A DNA stretch of 64,000 nucleotides from NCBI RefSeq assembly GCF_958295425.1, contig NC_081136.1:30990077-31054076 (forward strand), given 5' to 3'. The DNA is from Solea solea. Lineage: Eukaryota > Chordata > Actinopteri > Pleuronectiformes > Soleidae. The position numbers and the translations under genes are program-made. The notes below the pieces were generated by a model. It ran no database searches and had not been told where the DNA came from. It saw only the letters and a list, made by a program, of their open reading frames with translations. Below are positions 13,381 through 22,500 of this stretch, piece after piece (positions within the stretch are counted from its first letter, which is position 1; each line of letters opens with the position of its first letter).

Positions 13381-13598
13381 GAATGTTGGGAGTGAGCGTG
13401 GCTGAGAGCGTGGTCAGGGTGAGTGTTTTTTCAAACTTTTCTGACTTAGTCTATAATCTTCTTTTTGCTGCTTGGTGGTTTTTTGTTGATATTTAATTTT
13501 TCTTTTGTGACCACTGATTTTGAGTTGTTAATAGTTTATAGTTTAAAAGTTATTTGTGTTTGACGGTGGCTGCCGCCGGCGCTGCAGCCGGGCAGGTA
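13377..13598 (+). promoter_or_regulatory. 5' UTR and likely internal promoter of the LINE
   Basis: The 222 bp between the CT array and the ORF1 ATG start with GAGTGAATGTTGGGAGTGAG and become T-rich before the coding region. LINEs of this group must carry their own promoter in this region to make full-length copies. No TATA box or other specific element is evident, so the promoter role is inferred from position. Confidence 0.5.
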
Positions 13599-15347
13599 AT
13601 GGCAGCACCTGTGGTCTCCGGGCTGGAGAAACTGACTCGCCGACATGCCGTAAGACTGTGTCCGGATGTCGGCGTGTCAGTGGAGGCGTGTGGCCTGGCT
13701 GTGGGCGCAGTCGTGGGCTACAGCAGAGTAAAATCCGCCTCAAGGATGAACAGTGCTGTCGTCATTTTTTTGGACAGCACTGATAAAGTGAATGAGCTGG
13801 TTGAGAGCGGCGTGGTGGTGGACGGCTCTTTGGTGCAGGTGTTGCCTCTGGTAACACCTGCTAAAAAGATTATCATTTCAAACGCACCGCCGTTTTTGAG
13901 CAATGAGGCTCTAATGAAGGAACTGTCGCGGCACGGGAAACTCGTGTCCGCGATAAAGATGATTCCGCTGGGCTGTAAATCTGCTCTCCTGAAGCACGTC
14001 ATGTCTTTCAGGAGACAGGTATTTATGATACTCAAGGACAACAGATCCGAGTTAAATCTGGCTCTGAAGTTCAGAGTAGATGATTACGATTATACAGTTC
14101 ACGTCACGTCAGATTCTCTCCGGTGCTTTGGTTGCGGGGCAGAGGGACACTTGGTCCGCTCATGCCCGAGAAGAGCAGGTGATCGCCGGCCTGACGCTGC
14201 TGCTGCTGTCGTTACAGCGGAGCCGCCGCTCAGAGCCGACGGTCCCCGCGCAACACAGACACACACACCACAGACACACACACCACAGACGCAGACACAC
14301 ACACCACACACACAGACACACACACCACAGACGCAGACACACACACCACAGACACAGACACCACACACACAGACACACACACCACAGACGCAGACGCACA
14401 CACCACACACACCACAGACACACACACCACAGACGCAGACACCACAGACGCAGACACACACACCACAGACACAGACACCACACACACAGACACACACACC
14501 ACAGACGCAGACACACACACCACAGACACCACACACACAGACACACACACCACAGACACACACACCACAGACGCAGACACACACACCACAGACACAGACA
14601 CCACACACACAGACACACACACCACAGACACAGACACCGCACACACAGACACTCACACCTGAGACACAGACACCGCACACACACACACCTCAGACACACG
14701 CGGAGGCACAGAGTGACGCAGCACACATACAGACAGGGGAAAGCCCAGATGGACAGAGTGTCCAGACAGAGTCCTCTGCAGCCAGAGGACAGACAGTCAC
14801 CAGAGTGGCAGAGGCTGCTCTGGAGTATAACGATGACATTGTTGACGACTCAATGGGTGAAATAATGAAGTGTTCGATCAAACGAAAAAACCCTGAAACT
14901 AAAGTAACCACCAAAAAAAACAAGAAAATGTCGAAAGTTAATTCACAGGTGTCCTCTGAGGGGTCAGAGGACAACACACGGGAAGACACACTGGGTGACA
15001 CATTGGAGGACACACAGGAAGACACAGTGGGTGACACACAGGAAGACACACTAGAGGACACACTGGGAGACACACAGAGCACACTGGGTGGTGAAGAAGA
15101 CACTGAGGTGGGTAGTGAATACTCGTTCTCTCGTGTCAGGAAGTTTCTGGCCGACACTAAAGGAGAGAAGGGAGTGATGGTGGAAGAGTTCTTCCCCGAC
15201 CTAAAACTCTTCCATCAGTCGGTCAGAACTCTGATGAAAAACAGAGGAGATCTTGGTCAGCCATCTTTTATGGACACTGAGATTTTTAGATTAAAAAAGA
15301 TTTTAAGTAAAATACGGATCCAGTTAGAGAAAGAGAAGAATGAATGA
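13599..15347 (+). CDS. LINE ORF1: zinc-knuckle RNA-binding protein
   Basis: Encodes 582 aa from the ATG at 13599, which has G at -3 and G at +4. The frame is open further upstream only through a TTG at 13554, which is not a credible eukaryotic start. Residues about 89-160 (KKIIISNAPPFLSNEALMKE onward) resemble an RNA-recognition-type fold. A CCHC zinc knuckle follows at residues 176-189 (C-X2-C-X4-H-X4-C: CFGCGAEGHLVRSC). Next come a roughly 150-residue His/Thr/Pro/Gln repeat (about 219-367), a basic patch (KRKNPETKVTTKKNKK), an acidic four-residue repeat (about 462-500) and a Lys/Glu-rich C terminus. ORF1 proteins of LINEs coat the element RNA and assist its reintegration; that role is inferred here from position and the knuckle. 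It ends in the ATGA that also starts ORF2. Confidence 0.88.
   Translation: MAAPVVSGLEKLTRRHAVRLCPDVGVSVEACGLAVGAVVGYSRVKSASRMNSAVVIFLDSTDKVNELVESGVVVDGSLVQVLPLVTPAKKIIISNAPPFLSNEALMKELSRHGKLVSAIKMIPLGCKSALLKHVMSFRRQVFMILKDNRSELNLALKFRVDDYDYTVHVTSDSLRCFGCGAEGHLVRSCPRRAGDRRPDAAAAVVTAEPPLRADGPRATQTHTPQTHTPQTQTHTPHTQTHTPQTQTHTPQTQTPHTQTHTPQTQTHTPHTPQTHTPQTQTPQTQTHTPQTQTPHTQTHTPQTQTHTPQTPHTQTHTPQTHTPQTQTHTPQTQTPHTQTHTPQTQTPHTQTLTPETQTPHTHTPQTHAEAQSDAAHIQTGESPDGQSVQTESSAARGQTVTRVAEAALEYNDDIVDDSMGEIMKCSIKRKNPETKVTTKKNKKMSKVNSQVSSEGSEDNTREDTLGDTLEDTQEDTVGDTQEDTLEDTLGDTQSTLGGEEDTEVGSEYSFSRVRKFLADTKGEKGVMVEEFFPDLKLFHQSVRTLMKNRGDLGQPSFMDTEIFRLKKILSKIRIQLEKEKNE
14253..14700 (+). repeat. In-frame 21-bp minisatellite coding HTPQTQT repeats
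   Basis: About 448 bp built from variants of CACACACACCACAGACGCAGA (21 bp), which reads in the ORF1 frame as the heptapeptide HTPQTQT, with 5-residue HTPQT and longer variants. Unit lengths differ by multiples of three, so the ORF1 frame is preserved throughout. The tract lacks stop codons in several other frames on both strands, which yields long artefactual ORFs (for example 14099-14686 on the minus strand, a Cys/Val/Gly repeat). The encoded segment is expected to be disordered and lies right after the zinc knuckle. Confidence 0.9.
14982..15100 (+). repeat. 12-bp coding repeat, acidic (E/G)DT(L/Q/V) units
   Basis: Ten or so degenerate 12-bp units read in frame as four-residue blocks EDTL, GDTL, EDTQ, EDTV and similar. 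This makes an acidic, Thr-rich segment of ORF1, separate from the His/Thr/Pro/Gln tract upstream. Every unit keeps the frame. Confidence 0.85.
15344..15347 (+). promoter_or_regulatory. ATGA stop-start overlap of ORF1 and ORF2
   Basis: The ORF2 initiation codon ATG (15344-15346) shares bases with the ORF1 stop TGA (15345-15347). The ORF2 start has a weak initiation context. Stop-start overlaps in dicistronic LINEs are known to support termination-reinitiation (shown for the UAAUG junction of SART1). Use of the same mechanism here is inferred. Confidence 0.75.
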
Positions 15348-18300
15348 GTGCGTTTGCTTTTTCTTTCTTTACTTTGCTGGGTGTGTTTTTGTCTGGATGC
15401 AGCTTTTATAGAAGGATGTGTGAGTTAAAGCTGGGATCATTAAACATTAACGGTGCACGTGAAGACGTGAAGAGAGCTTCACTTTTCACGCTCATCCGGA
15501 CTAAAAAGCTAAATGTTATTTTCCTCCAAGAAACGCACAGCACCTCAGACAATGAGTGTGACTGGAGGAGGGAGTGGAATGGGGAGGTGGTCTTAAGCCA
15601 CAAGGACAGCAACAGTGGGGGGGTCGGGATTCTCTTTTCTAGAGATTTCACCCCCTCTTCGTACTCTGCAGATGAAATCGTCCCTGGACGACTTTTAAAA
15701 GTCACTGCAGAGTTCGAGAGGACTAAAATGGTTTTTATGAATGTATATGCTCCTGTTCTTGCAGGAGAAAGACTGGTGTTTTTAGATACTTTAAAATCGT
15801 CTCTTTTTAACTGTCATGATGACACACATCTGTTTTTAGGAGGTGATTTTAATTGTACAGTGAACCCTGCTTTAGACAGGAATCACTTGGAACCAAACGC
15901 TGCTTCAAAAAAGTGTCTGACAAAAATAATAGAGACCTTTGAGCTCTGTGACGTGTGGAGGTCGATCCACAAGAACCAGCGTCAGTACACCTGGGCTCGC
16001 TGCAGAGACAACCTGCTGTCGTTGGCCAGACTCGATCGTTTTTATTGTTATGAACACCATGTCAGTGTTTTTAAGAGTTGTTTTATCTGTCCTGTCGGTT
16101 TCTCTGACCACTCCCTTGTGCACTGTAAGGTTTTTATTAAAAACATCAAATGTAAGAGTGCATACTGGCATTTTAACACCGCACTGCTGTCAGACAACAG
16201 TTTTAGAAATGCACTCTCGTATTTTTGGTTTTATTTTAGACAAACCAAGTCCGAGTACAGCTCGTTGCAGCAGTGGTGGGACATTGGTAAAGTCAAAATC
16301 AAACAGCTCTGCTTACAGTTCACTCTCAATGTCACCAGAGACTTGACCAGGTCTATGAAAGATCTGGAGAGAGAAGTGGTGGAGCTGCAGGGTTCAGCAG
16401 ACTCCACAGGAGATCGAGAACAGTTTAGAGTTCTCAAAGAAAAACGATCAGCTCTGTCAGACCTACTGGGCGTTCACGCTCAAGGTGCTCTCGTACGGTC
16501 TCGCTTTAACAAAGTTGCCAGGATGGACGCTCCGTCCCACTTTTTCTTTGGGTTGGAGCGTAAGAGCGGACAGAGGAGGCTGATACACTCGCTGAGATCT
16601 GCTGACGGACAACTGCTGCAGGAGGACGGGGAGATTCGACAGTGCGCCTCCTCCTTCTACCAAGATCTCTACAAGACAGAGCTTCTGGAGGGTCCGGAGG
16701 TGGCGCTGTCTTTTCTGGAGAACTTGCCCGGAGTGCTCGAAGGAGACAAGGAGCAGCTAGAGGCACAGCTCTCTGCACAGGAACTGCAGGAGGCGCTGCA
16801 GAGTCTACAGAGCGGGAAGGCTGCCGGCATAGACGGTCTCCCTGCAGAATTTTATAAGACTTTCTGGACTATACTCGGGGAGGATGTACTGTGTGTCCTA
16901 CAGGACAGCCTGGACAAGGGACGGCTGCCTCTGAGCTGCAGGAGGGCTGTCCTCACCCTCCTCCCGAAGAAAGGAGACCTGCAGGAAGTGAAGAACTGGC
17001 GTCCTGTGTCACTACTGTGTGCCGATTACAAACTGCTGTCAAAAGTCCTGGCAACGAGGCTCCGGAGAGTGATGGACCAGGTCATTCACGTAGACCAGAC
17101 CTACTGTGTGCCCGGCAGGCTGATATCTGATAATATCACCTTAATTCGGGATGTTCTGGACCTCTCTGGTTCATTAGGCTCAAAGCTTGGGCTGATTTCT
17201 CTAGACCAAGAAAAAGCTTTTGACAGAGTTGAACACCTTTACCTGTGGCAGACACTGCAGGCTTTTGGCTTCAGCTCAGGTTTCATAGCTAAGATCAGGG
17301 TCTTGTACAATGACATTGAGAGTGTGCTGAAGGTTAACGGTGGTTTGGGAGCTCCTTTTAAAGTTCACAGAGGTGTCAGACAGGGCTGCTCCCTGTCAGG
17401 CATGCTCTATTCTCTGGCCTTAGAACCTTTTTTACGGAAACTGAGATCTCGCTTGTGTGGTTTTTATTTCCCTGGTTGTGATCATTGTTTTAAAATCTCT
17501 GCTTATGCCGACGATGTCATTGTTTTTATAAATAACCAACAGGACATCGAAGTTCTGAGCAAAGCTGCTCATGACTTCCAGAAAATCTCCTCTGCTAAGG
17601 TCAACTGGGAGAAGAGCGAGGCCTTGGCAGTTGGAGATGGACCTGAGAGGGAGCTGCTTTTACCAGGAGGACTAACGTGGCAGAGAGGAGGTTTTAAATA
17701 CCTCGGGGTTCACCTTGGTGACGTCACCAACACCTCCAAGAACTGGGAGAATTTTATCGAAAGGGTCGAGGGTCGTTTTAACAGGTGGAGATGGATTCGT
17801 CCAAAAATGTCTTTTAAAGGTCGGATTCTTGTCATCAACAACCTGGTTTCCTCCATGCTGTGGCACCGCCTGATGTGTTTGGACCCCCCTGAGGATGTGC
17901 TCTCCAGAGTACAGGCCGCTCTGGTGGATTTCGTCTGGGACCGTCTTCACTGGGTCCCACAGAGCGTCCTCTTCCTACCCAAAGAAGAGGGGGGTCACAA
18001 CCTGGTCCATGTGGCGAGTCGGAGAGCTGCTTTCAGACTCCAACACATCCAGCGTTTTTTAACAGGACCCACGGACTTAGTCTGGAGACCGGTGGCTCGC
18101 ACCCTACTGGAGCGGTGCAGTGGACTAGGCCTGGCTGAGACCCTGTTTTTAATGGATCTACGGGATTTTAAGCTGAACAACTTCCCCACCTTTTATAAAG
18201 GACTTTTTAAAGTGTGGGGCCTCCTCAACAAAGAGAGGCGAGCAGGAGGAGGAGCTAACTCTCTGTTTTGGCTTTTAAAGGAACCGGTGACTCTGGGAAC

Positions 18301-19312
18301 ACGGTTCCGTGGTGTAGTGGGTCCGTCCCTGCTACAGAGACTATGCGCGGCAAAAATCCTGACACTGGGTCAAGTGGCGGAGGTTTGCGGCCCGCGGTTG
18401 GACAATGAGATCGGTCTGGCCCAGCGTCTCGAAACCAGGTCAGTCAGGGTGGTCAGTCTCCTGCTGAAGGACTGGAGGCAGCAGTTGACTGATTCTGAAC
18501 TCTGTCTGATCTCGGACTACTGCAATGGACAAACGCAACCGGACTCTACAGACCCTTTCCCTGAACTCACCATCTCACCTGTTTTTAAGTGTGATGTAAA
18601 CATTCTGCTGCAGATGAACAAATCCAACAATTACAATCTGTGCAGTGTAACAGGGAAAGTCATGTACTATGTGATGGTGAAGGTTTTAAACCAGAGTAGA
18701 CTGAGAGACAGAGTGGACACTCCATGGAGACACCACCTGTCCCTCACAGAGGATCTAAGGCCAGAGTGGAGCTCACTCTACAAACCACCGTTAACTAAAA
18801 AAGCAGCAGACTTACAGTGGAGGGTTCTTCACGCTGCTGTAGCAGTGAACGCCTTCATCTCCATTGTAAACCCTAATGTCACAGACACTTGTCCTTTCTG
18901 TCCACAGAGAGAAACTGTCTTCCACTGTTTCTTGCACTGTGTCAGACTAACTCCTTTGTTCCACTTCCTGTCTCACTTGTTCTCGTTATTCACTGAGACT
19001 TTTTCCTCTTGTGTTTTTATTTTTGGTTTTAAATACACGAGGAAAAACAAGGGCAAATGTCAACTGCTGAACTTTTTAATTGGTCAAGCAAAACTGGCTA
19101 TTTATGTTTCAAGGAGGAACAAAGTGGAAAACTCACTTGATGTTGACTGTCAGCAGATTTATGTTAGGATGTTAAAAACCAGGATAAAGACTGACTTTGT
19201 TTTCTTCCGCTCAACGAACAACATGGAAGATTTTTTAGAAACATGGGGAGTGAAAGACGTGTTGTGTTGTGTGAATGATGGAAAATTGTCTTTCTGCAAC
19301 AGTCTGAGTTAA
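15344..19312 (+). CDS. LINE ORF2: endonuclease and reverse transcriptase
   Basis: Encodes 1322 aa. The APE-type endonuclease shows SLNINGAR (Asn34/Asn36), QETHS (Glu63), GGDFNC (Asp168/Asn170), LARLDRF, and SDH (254-256), the expected active-site set. Reverse transcriptase spans roughly residues 490-790: NWRPVSLL, motif A LDQEKAFDRV (Asp621), GVRQGCSLSG (677 onward), catalytic YADD (721-724) and KYLGVHLG (785-792). A C-terminal CCHC motif starts at Cys1183 (CPFCPQRETVFHCFLHC). The enzyme would nick the GA strand of a TC repeat and prime cDNA synthesis from the nick (target-primed reverse transcription). The ATG overlaps the ORF1 stop in ATGA and has T at -3, a weak context. An in-frame ATG at 15416 (residue 25, A at -3), just before the endonuclease, is an alternative start; residues 1-24 are hydrophobic and outside the domain. 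No stop, frameshift or missing catalytic residue was seen. Confidence 0.93.
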   Translation: MSAFAFSFFTLLGVFLSGCSFYRRMCELKLGSLNINGAREDVKRASLFTLIRTKKLNVIFLQETHSTSDNECDWRREWNGEVVLSHKDSNSGGVGILFSRDFTPSSYSADEIVPGRLLKVTAEFERTKMVFMNVYAPVLAGERLVFLDTLKSSLFNCHDDTHLFLGGDFNCTVNPALDRNHLEPNAASKKCLTKIIETFELCDVWRSIHKNQRQYTWARCRDNLLSLARLDRFYCYEHHVSVFKSCFICPVGFSDHSLVHCKVFIKNIKCKSAYWHFNTALLSDNSFRNALSYFWFYFRQTKSEYSSLQQWWDIGKVKIKQLCLQFTLNVTRDLTRSMKDLEREVVELQGSADSTGDREQFRVLKEKRSALSDLLGVHAQGALVRSRFNKVARMDAPSHFFFGLERKSGQRRLIHSLRSADGQLLQEDGEIRQCASSFYQDLYKTELLEGPEVALSFLENLPGVLEGDKEQLEAQLSAQELQEALQSLQSGKAAGIDGLPAEFYKTFWTILGEDVLCVLQDSLDKGRLPLSCRRAVLTLLPKKGDLQEVKNWRPVSLLCADYKLLSKVLATRLRRVMDQVIHVDQTYCVPGRLISDNITLIRDVLDLSGSLGSKLGLISLDQEKAFDRVEHLYLWQTLQAFGFSSGFIAKIRVLYNDIESVLKVNGGLGAPFKVHRGVRQGCSLSGMLYSLALEPFLRKLRSRLCGFYFPGCDHCFKISAYADDVIVFINNQQDIEVLSKAAHDFQKISSAKVNWEKSEALAVGDGPERELLLPGGLTWQRGGFKYLGVHLGDVTNTSKNWENFIERVEGRFNRWRWIRPKMSFKGRILVINNLVSSMLWHRLMCLDPPEDVLSRVQAALVDFVWDRLHWVPQSVLFLPKEEGGHNLVHVASRRAAFRLQHIQRFLTGPTDLVWRPVARTLLERCSGLGLAETLFLMDLRDFKLNNFPTFYKGLFKVWGLLNKERRAGGGANSLFWLLKEPVTLGTRFRGVVGPSLLQRLCAAKILTLGQVAEVCGPRLDNEIGLAQRLETRSVRVVSLLLKDWRQQLTDSELCLISDYCNGQTQPDSTDPFPELTISPVFKCDVNILLQMNKSNNYNLCSVTGKVMYYVMVKVLNQSRLRDRVDTPWRHHLSLTEDLRPEWSSLYKPPLTKKAADLQWRVLHAAVAVNAFISIVNPNVTDTCPFCPQRETVFHCFLHCVRLTPLFHFLSHLFSLFTETFSSCVFIFGFKYTRKNKGKCQLLNFLIGQAKLAIYVSRRNKVENSLDVDCQQIYVRMLKTRIKTDFVFFRSTNNMEDFLETWGVKDVLCCVNDGKLSFCNSLS

Positions 19313-19444
19313 ATGGAGTCTTTTTCTTTTCTTTCGTATTTTTTACTTTATTTCTCCATGGTCTAAGTTTAAGTGCAGAACACAACTAATTTTTGTTATT
19401 GTTCATGTTTCTGAGCAAATAAAGAAGTTTAAAAATCAAAAAAA

Positions 19445-19450
<6 letters not shown>
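19313..19450 (+). terminator. LINE 3' UTR with AATAAA and A tail
   Basis: A 125-bp 3' UTR carries AATAAA at 19418-19423, followed 14 bases later by an A run (19438-19450) that abuts the TC array. The A tail would be the junction where cDNA synthesis was primed from the nicked GA strand. The short gap between AATAAA and the tail is normal for a polyadenylated transcript. Confidence 0.8.
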
Positions 19451-19528
<78 letters not shown>

Positions 19529-19532
19529 TCTC
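19451..19532. repeat. (TC)n microsatellite, 3' flank of the retrotransposon
   Basis: Thirty-seven TC units (19451-19524), one CC interruption, then three more pyrimidine-alternating units to about 19532. It is twice as long as the 5' CT array and in the same strand orientation, consistent with insertion into a single TC repeat and later slippage. Confidence 0.95.
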
Positions 19533-22500
19533 TTAAGTTCTTTCTCCTGATTAACTCTGATATGTTTGCACAAATTTCCACAGTAGGAGACAGCCTTTCC
19601 TGCATAATCTTTTCATTTGTGGGCAAATTATGTTGTGTGCGTGTTTTGTCTAAGCCACTTCAGCAGCCGAGGGCAGGAGGGACTGCAGGTGATGGCTGAT
19701 CTCCTTCAGTAATGTTGCCGTGGGCAACAGTTAGCGGTTGGGATCTTGACAACCACTCATCCAAAACACATCGCAGTTGACATTGCACTTGCTAAAGTTC
19801 TCAGAAATACACTGAACAGAAAGACAGACAGCTGTTATTTGGCTGGTGTCAGTTTTCCAGTTATCACCGAATTTATTTCTTAACTTAAAGATACAATTAT
19901 GCAAACTTTTGCATACAAACTTGCATTTGGAAGGAAGGAAGTGTTCCTTTAAGAGACTAATGTACTTCCATTAGCCAAAACAGTCCCAACACTTAGTGCT
20001 AGCCAATGTGTTGTATTTATCACTCATGGATCACGGCTAGTACAAAAAGCAAACACAGGGGAACCAAACGAGAGGAGACGCTGCTTCCCATCAAACTACG
20101 TCTTTTGTTATTGCTATTTCATGCTATTCTTAATTCTTAATTTTTCAGTAACTCTTTACTGTTTACTGTAACTTTTAACTGTTCTTTATCTCTTTCTATA
20201 TTACTCTTCACACATACACACACATGCTCATGTACACAGTTTTTGCCGTAAGTCATTGCTCACTGGAGCTAGTTTGAGTTAAGGGAGTAGGAGGAGTAGC
20301 ACAAGCACATCTCCCACTCTTTTTTCACATATTCATAAAAACAAGTCTCAGACACTCTCACAAAAGCAATAAGTCTCCCCTCGTATGATAGTTCCAGTTC
20401 CTTTCCACTCACACAAACTGAGAGTCCGAGTGATAAATGGCCACTTAAACAAGGTTGGACGTTCGGGATTAACACAGTCTGTTCTGTTTCACACGATTGC
20501 CAAGAGAAAAACGGCCGCATCTTCACTAAGTGCCATCCCCAACCCTAATCCAATCTTCATCACAGAAACAGGTGGGCCTTAGTTACCACTGGGGCAACTT
20601 GAAGGAGAGAGGAATATTAATGAATTGGTGTCTGTAATTAATGTTGGCATATCAAAATAAATGTGCACCAACAGACCACATCTAATGGCTTCATAAAGTT
20701 GCATGATCACTGACGCTAAAGCCAAGATGAGCCTTTTTTGCTTTAACTGGCATATTATATTGATGTTTTGATGGACTCAAAAATCTTCACATTACCAAAT
20801 ATTGAATTTTGCTTTCCAACCTTTCCTCTCTAACAAAGAAAGCTTCTTTGTAGAATATATTAAGTTAAATACATTATGCATTCAGTGCTGCCTTGAGGTT
20901 AGTTTCACACACACACAAAAAAAGAAGCTATCTCACTATTCTGTTGAACCTCATTTTCTTTTCTGTTTTGTTTCTAAAAGAGAAAGAAATTTTTCCCGCT
21001 TTTGAACTCGGGTCAAGAAAATTCACACTGTATTGATCATTTGCATGGAGAGGCGAAAAGCAGCGTTTTAAGGGCGTTTGCCCTAAAGCAGGCAGCCTCC
21101 GGAGGAAAGCGATAACAGCATTACCAGGTGTACATTTATGAAAGCGGAATATGGAAATCGAATGGGGACAAATGCAAGACAAGAGCGAAGGGGGAAATGT
21201 AAGACAAGTGATTAAAACTTAGAAGAAATACTTAAAACACCTCTGGGAAACGCACCGACACGGAGAATTAGATCAATATATCATCAATATCTCATGTCTG
21301 TCTATTAGGCATGGAGCTTAACTCGCTGAGAGACAGAAATCAAGTCAAATTACATTTTCAAAATTAAACCTCTGTAGCCAGTTACCCCCAAACAGGCAAC
21401 AGCTAATGAACACATCAACTCTGTGTGCCCTACGTAGAAAACACAGTTGTAAAAGGGAAGAGTTTGTCGATGGAAGGTAAAACGTTAAATTATTCCTTTC
21501 ATCAAGCTTGACAAAATGATTCATGTGAAATATTTATTTGAAAAACGAGCTGACCACAATCAATCACGTTGCATTTTGCAGGAGATGGCGGAGGGCAGGG
21601 TGCTTTTCGTATGAGCCCGTATGCACAACCTATTTGTTCTTGCTGCTAGTATTGATCCATGCAACCTTTTCACAACAGTTTTAAAACTATTTTGATAGCG
21701 AGGTTCACCATTACCATTCACCTCAATGCCGGTGGAGTCAAAGCCAAGCATTATCCATTCATTTATACAAAACTATATCTGCACTCCCGATGCGTCGCCA
21801 TTAACGGGGTTGGCAGTGAGTCATTGTTGTTTATCAGCGTAAAACAAAAGCCTTATTAATCATGTTAATGAAGTTGCCTGACAGAGTTCAAAAGGTGTAC
21901 AAATTTATTGAACAATCAAGCTTTCACTCAGCAAACAATAGCTTTGAATTTTATACAGCATAGGTGATATTAGAAAGTGCTATTGATTGAGTGTTATTCT
22001 AAAGGATGTGGGCAAACATTACACAATGACTGACAGCCTAAAGCTCAAAATTTAATGGACCACAACCACACCAATTAATATATCAGAGGCTTCCCTTAAC
22101 GAGGATTTCTTAAGATGGCTGCAACCAATTTATCTCCCTCTGATCCTGGGGAATATCTTTCTAGTCACTTCAAAAGAAGAGCTCTAATCTTTAACATGCC
22201 AATTTAGTGTTCTGAATGTCAACAACAAAAACAATTGAATCATAAAGACTTAAATCCGTGTCTCTGTCAGTTCCTAACGGCACAACAAACATCAATCAAT
22301 TTGGTGTTAGCGCTTTCTTTGCTACATCAGAGCCGTGAAACGTTCCCCCGGGGGCAGCGTCCCATCACATGCGTTTCTTCACGTGGATTGATGTGGACAC
22401 AAAATGATCTGAGAAGGGTGCCATCACCATGAAAAGAGGGATCTCCAGTGGGAACATCTCTTTCTCTAATCCTGTAATCTAAGCAGTTGTTAGATCATGC

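Larger units (their letters stand above)
13377..19450 (+). mobile_element. Full-length Tx1-group LINE of Kibi type in a TC repeat
   Basis: A non-LTR retrotransposon of about 6.07 kb: 5' UTR 13377-13598, ORF1 13599-15347, ORF2 15344-19312, 3' UTR 19313-19437, and an A run at 19438-19450. Both ORFs are uninterrupted and there are no long terminal repeats. CT repeats lie directly on the 5' side and TC repeats directly on the 3' side, in the same orientation. Known from the literature: the Tx1 group contains sequence-specific families, and Kibi is the family that targets TC repeats. Inferred here: Kibi-type membership, from the target plus the APE endonuclease/RT layout. A tree of the RT domain would be needed to exclude another TC-inserted lineage. 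Intact frames and full length point to a recent insertion. Confidence 0.85.

Noticed and set aside
13554..13598. TTG-initiated N-terminal extension of ORF1 (15 extra residues)
   Set aside because: The frame is open but the only start there is TTG. The ATG at 13599 has a strong context and is the credible eukaryotic start.
14080..14865. 261-codon shifted ORF, and minus-strand ORFs at 14099-14686, 14160-14726 and 14230-14652
   Set aside because: They exist because the CA-rich minisatellite lacks stops in many frames. ORF1 is the frame with a zinc knuckle and non-repeat flanking domains.
15344..19312. Host gene encoding a reverse transcriptase-like protein
   Set aside because: Upstream ORF1, A tail, lack of introns and the split TC target show it is a mobile LINE, not a domesticated gene.
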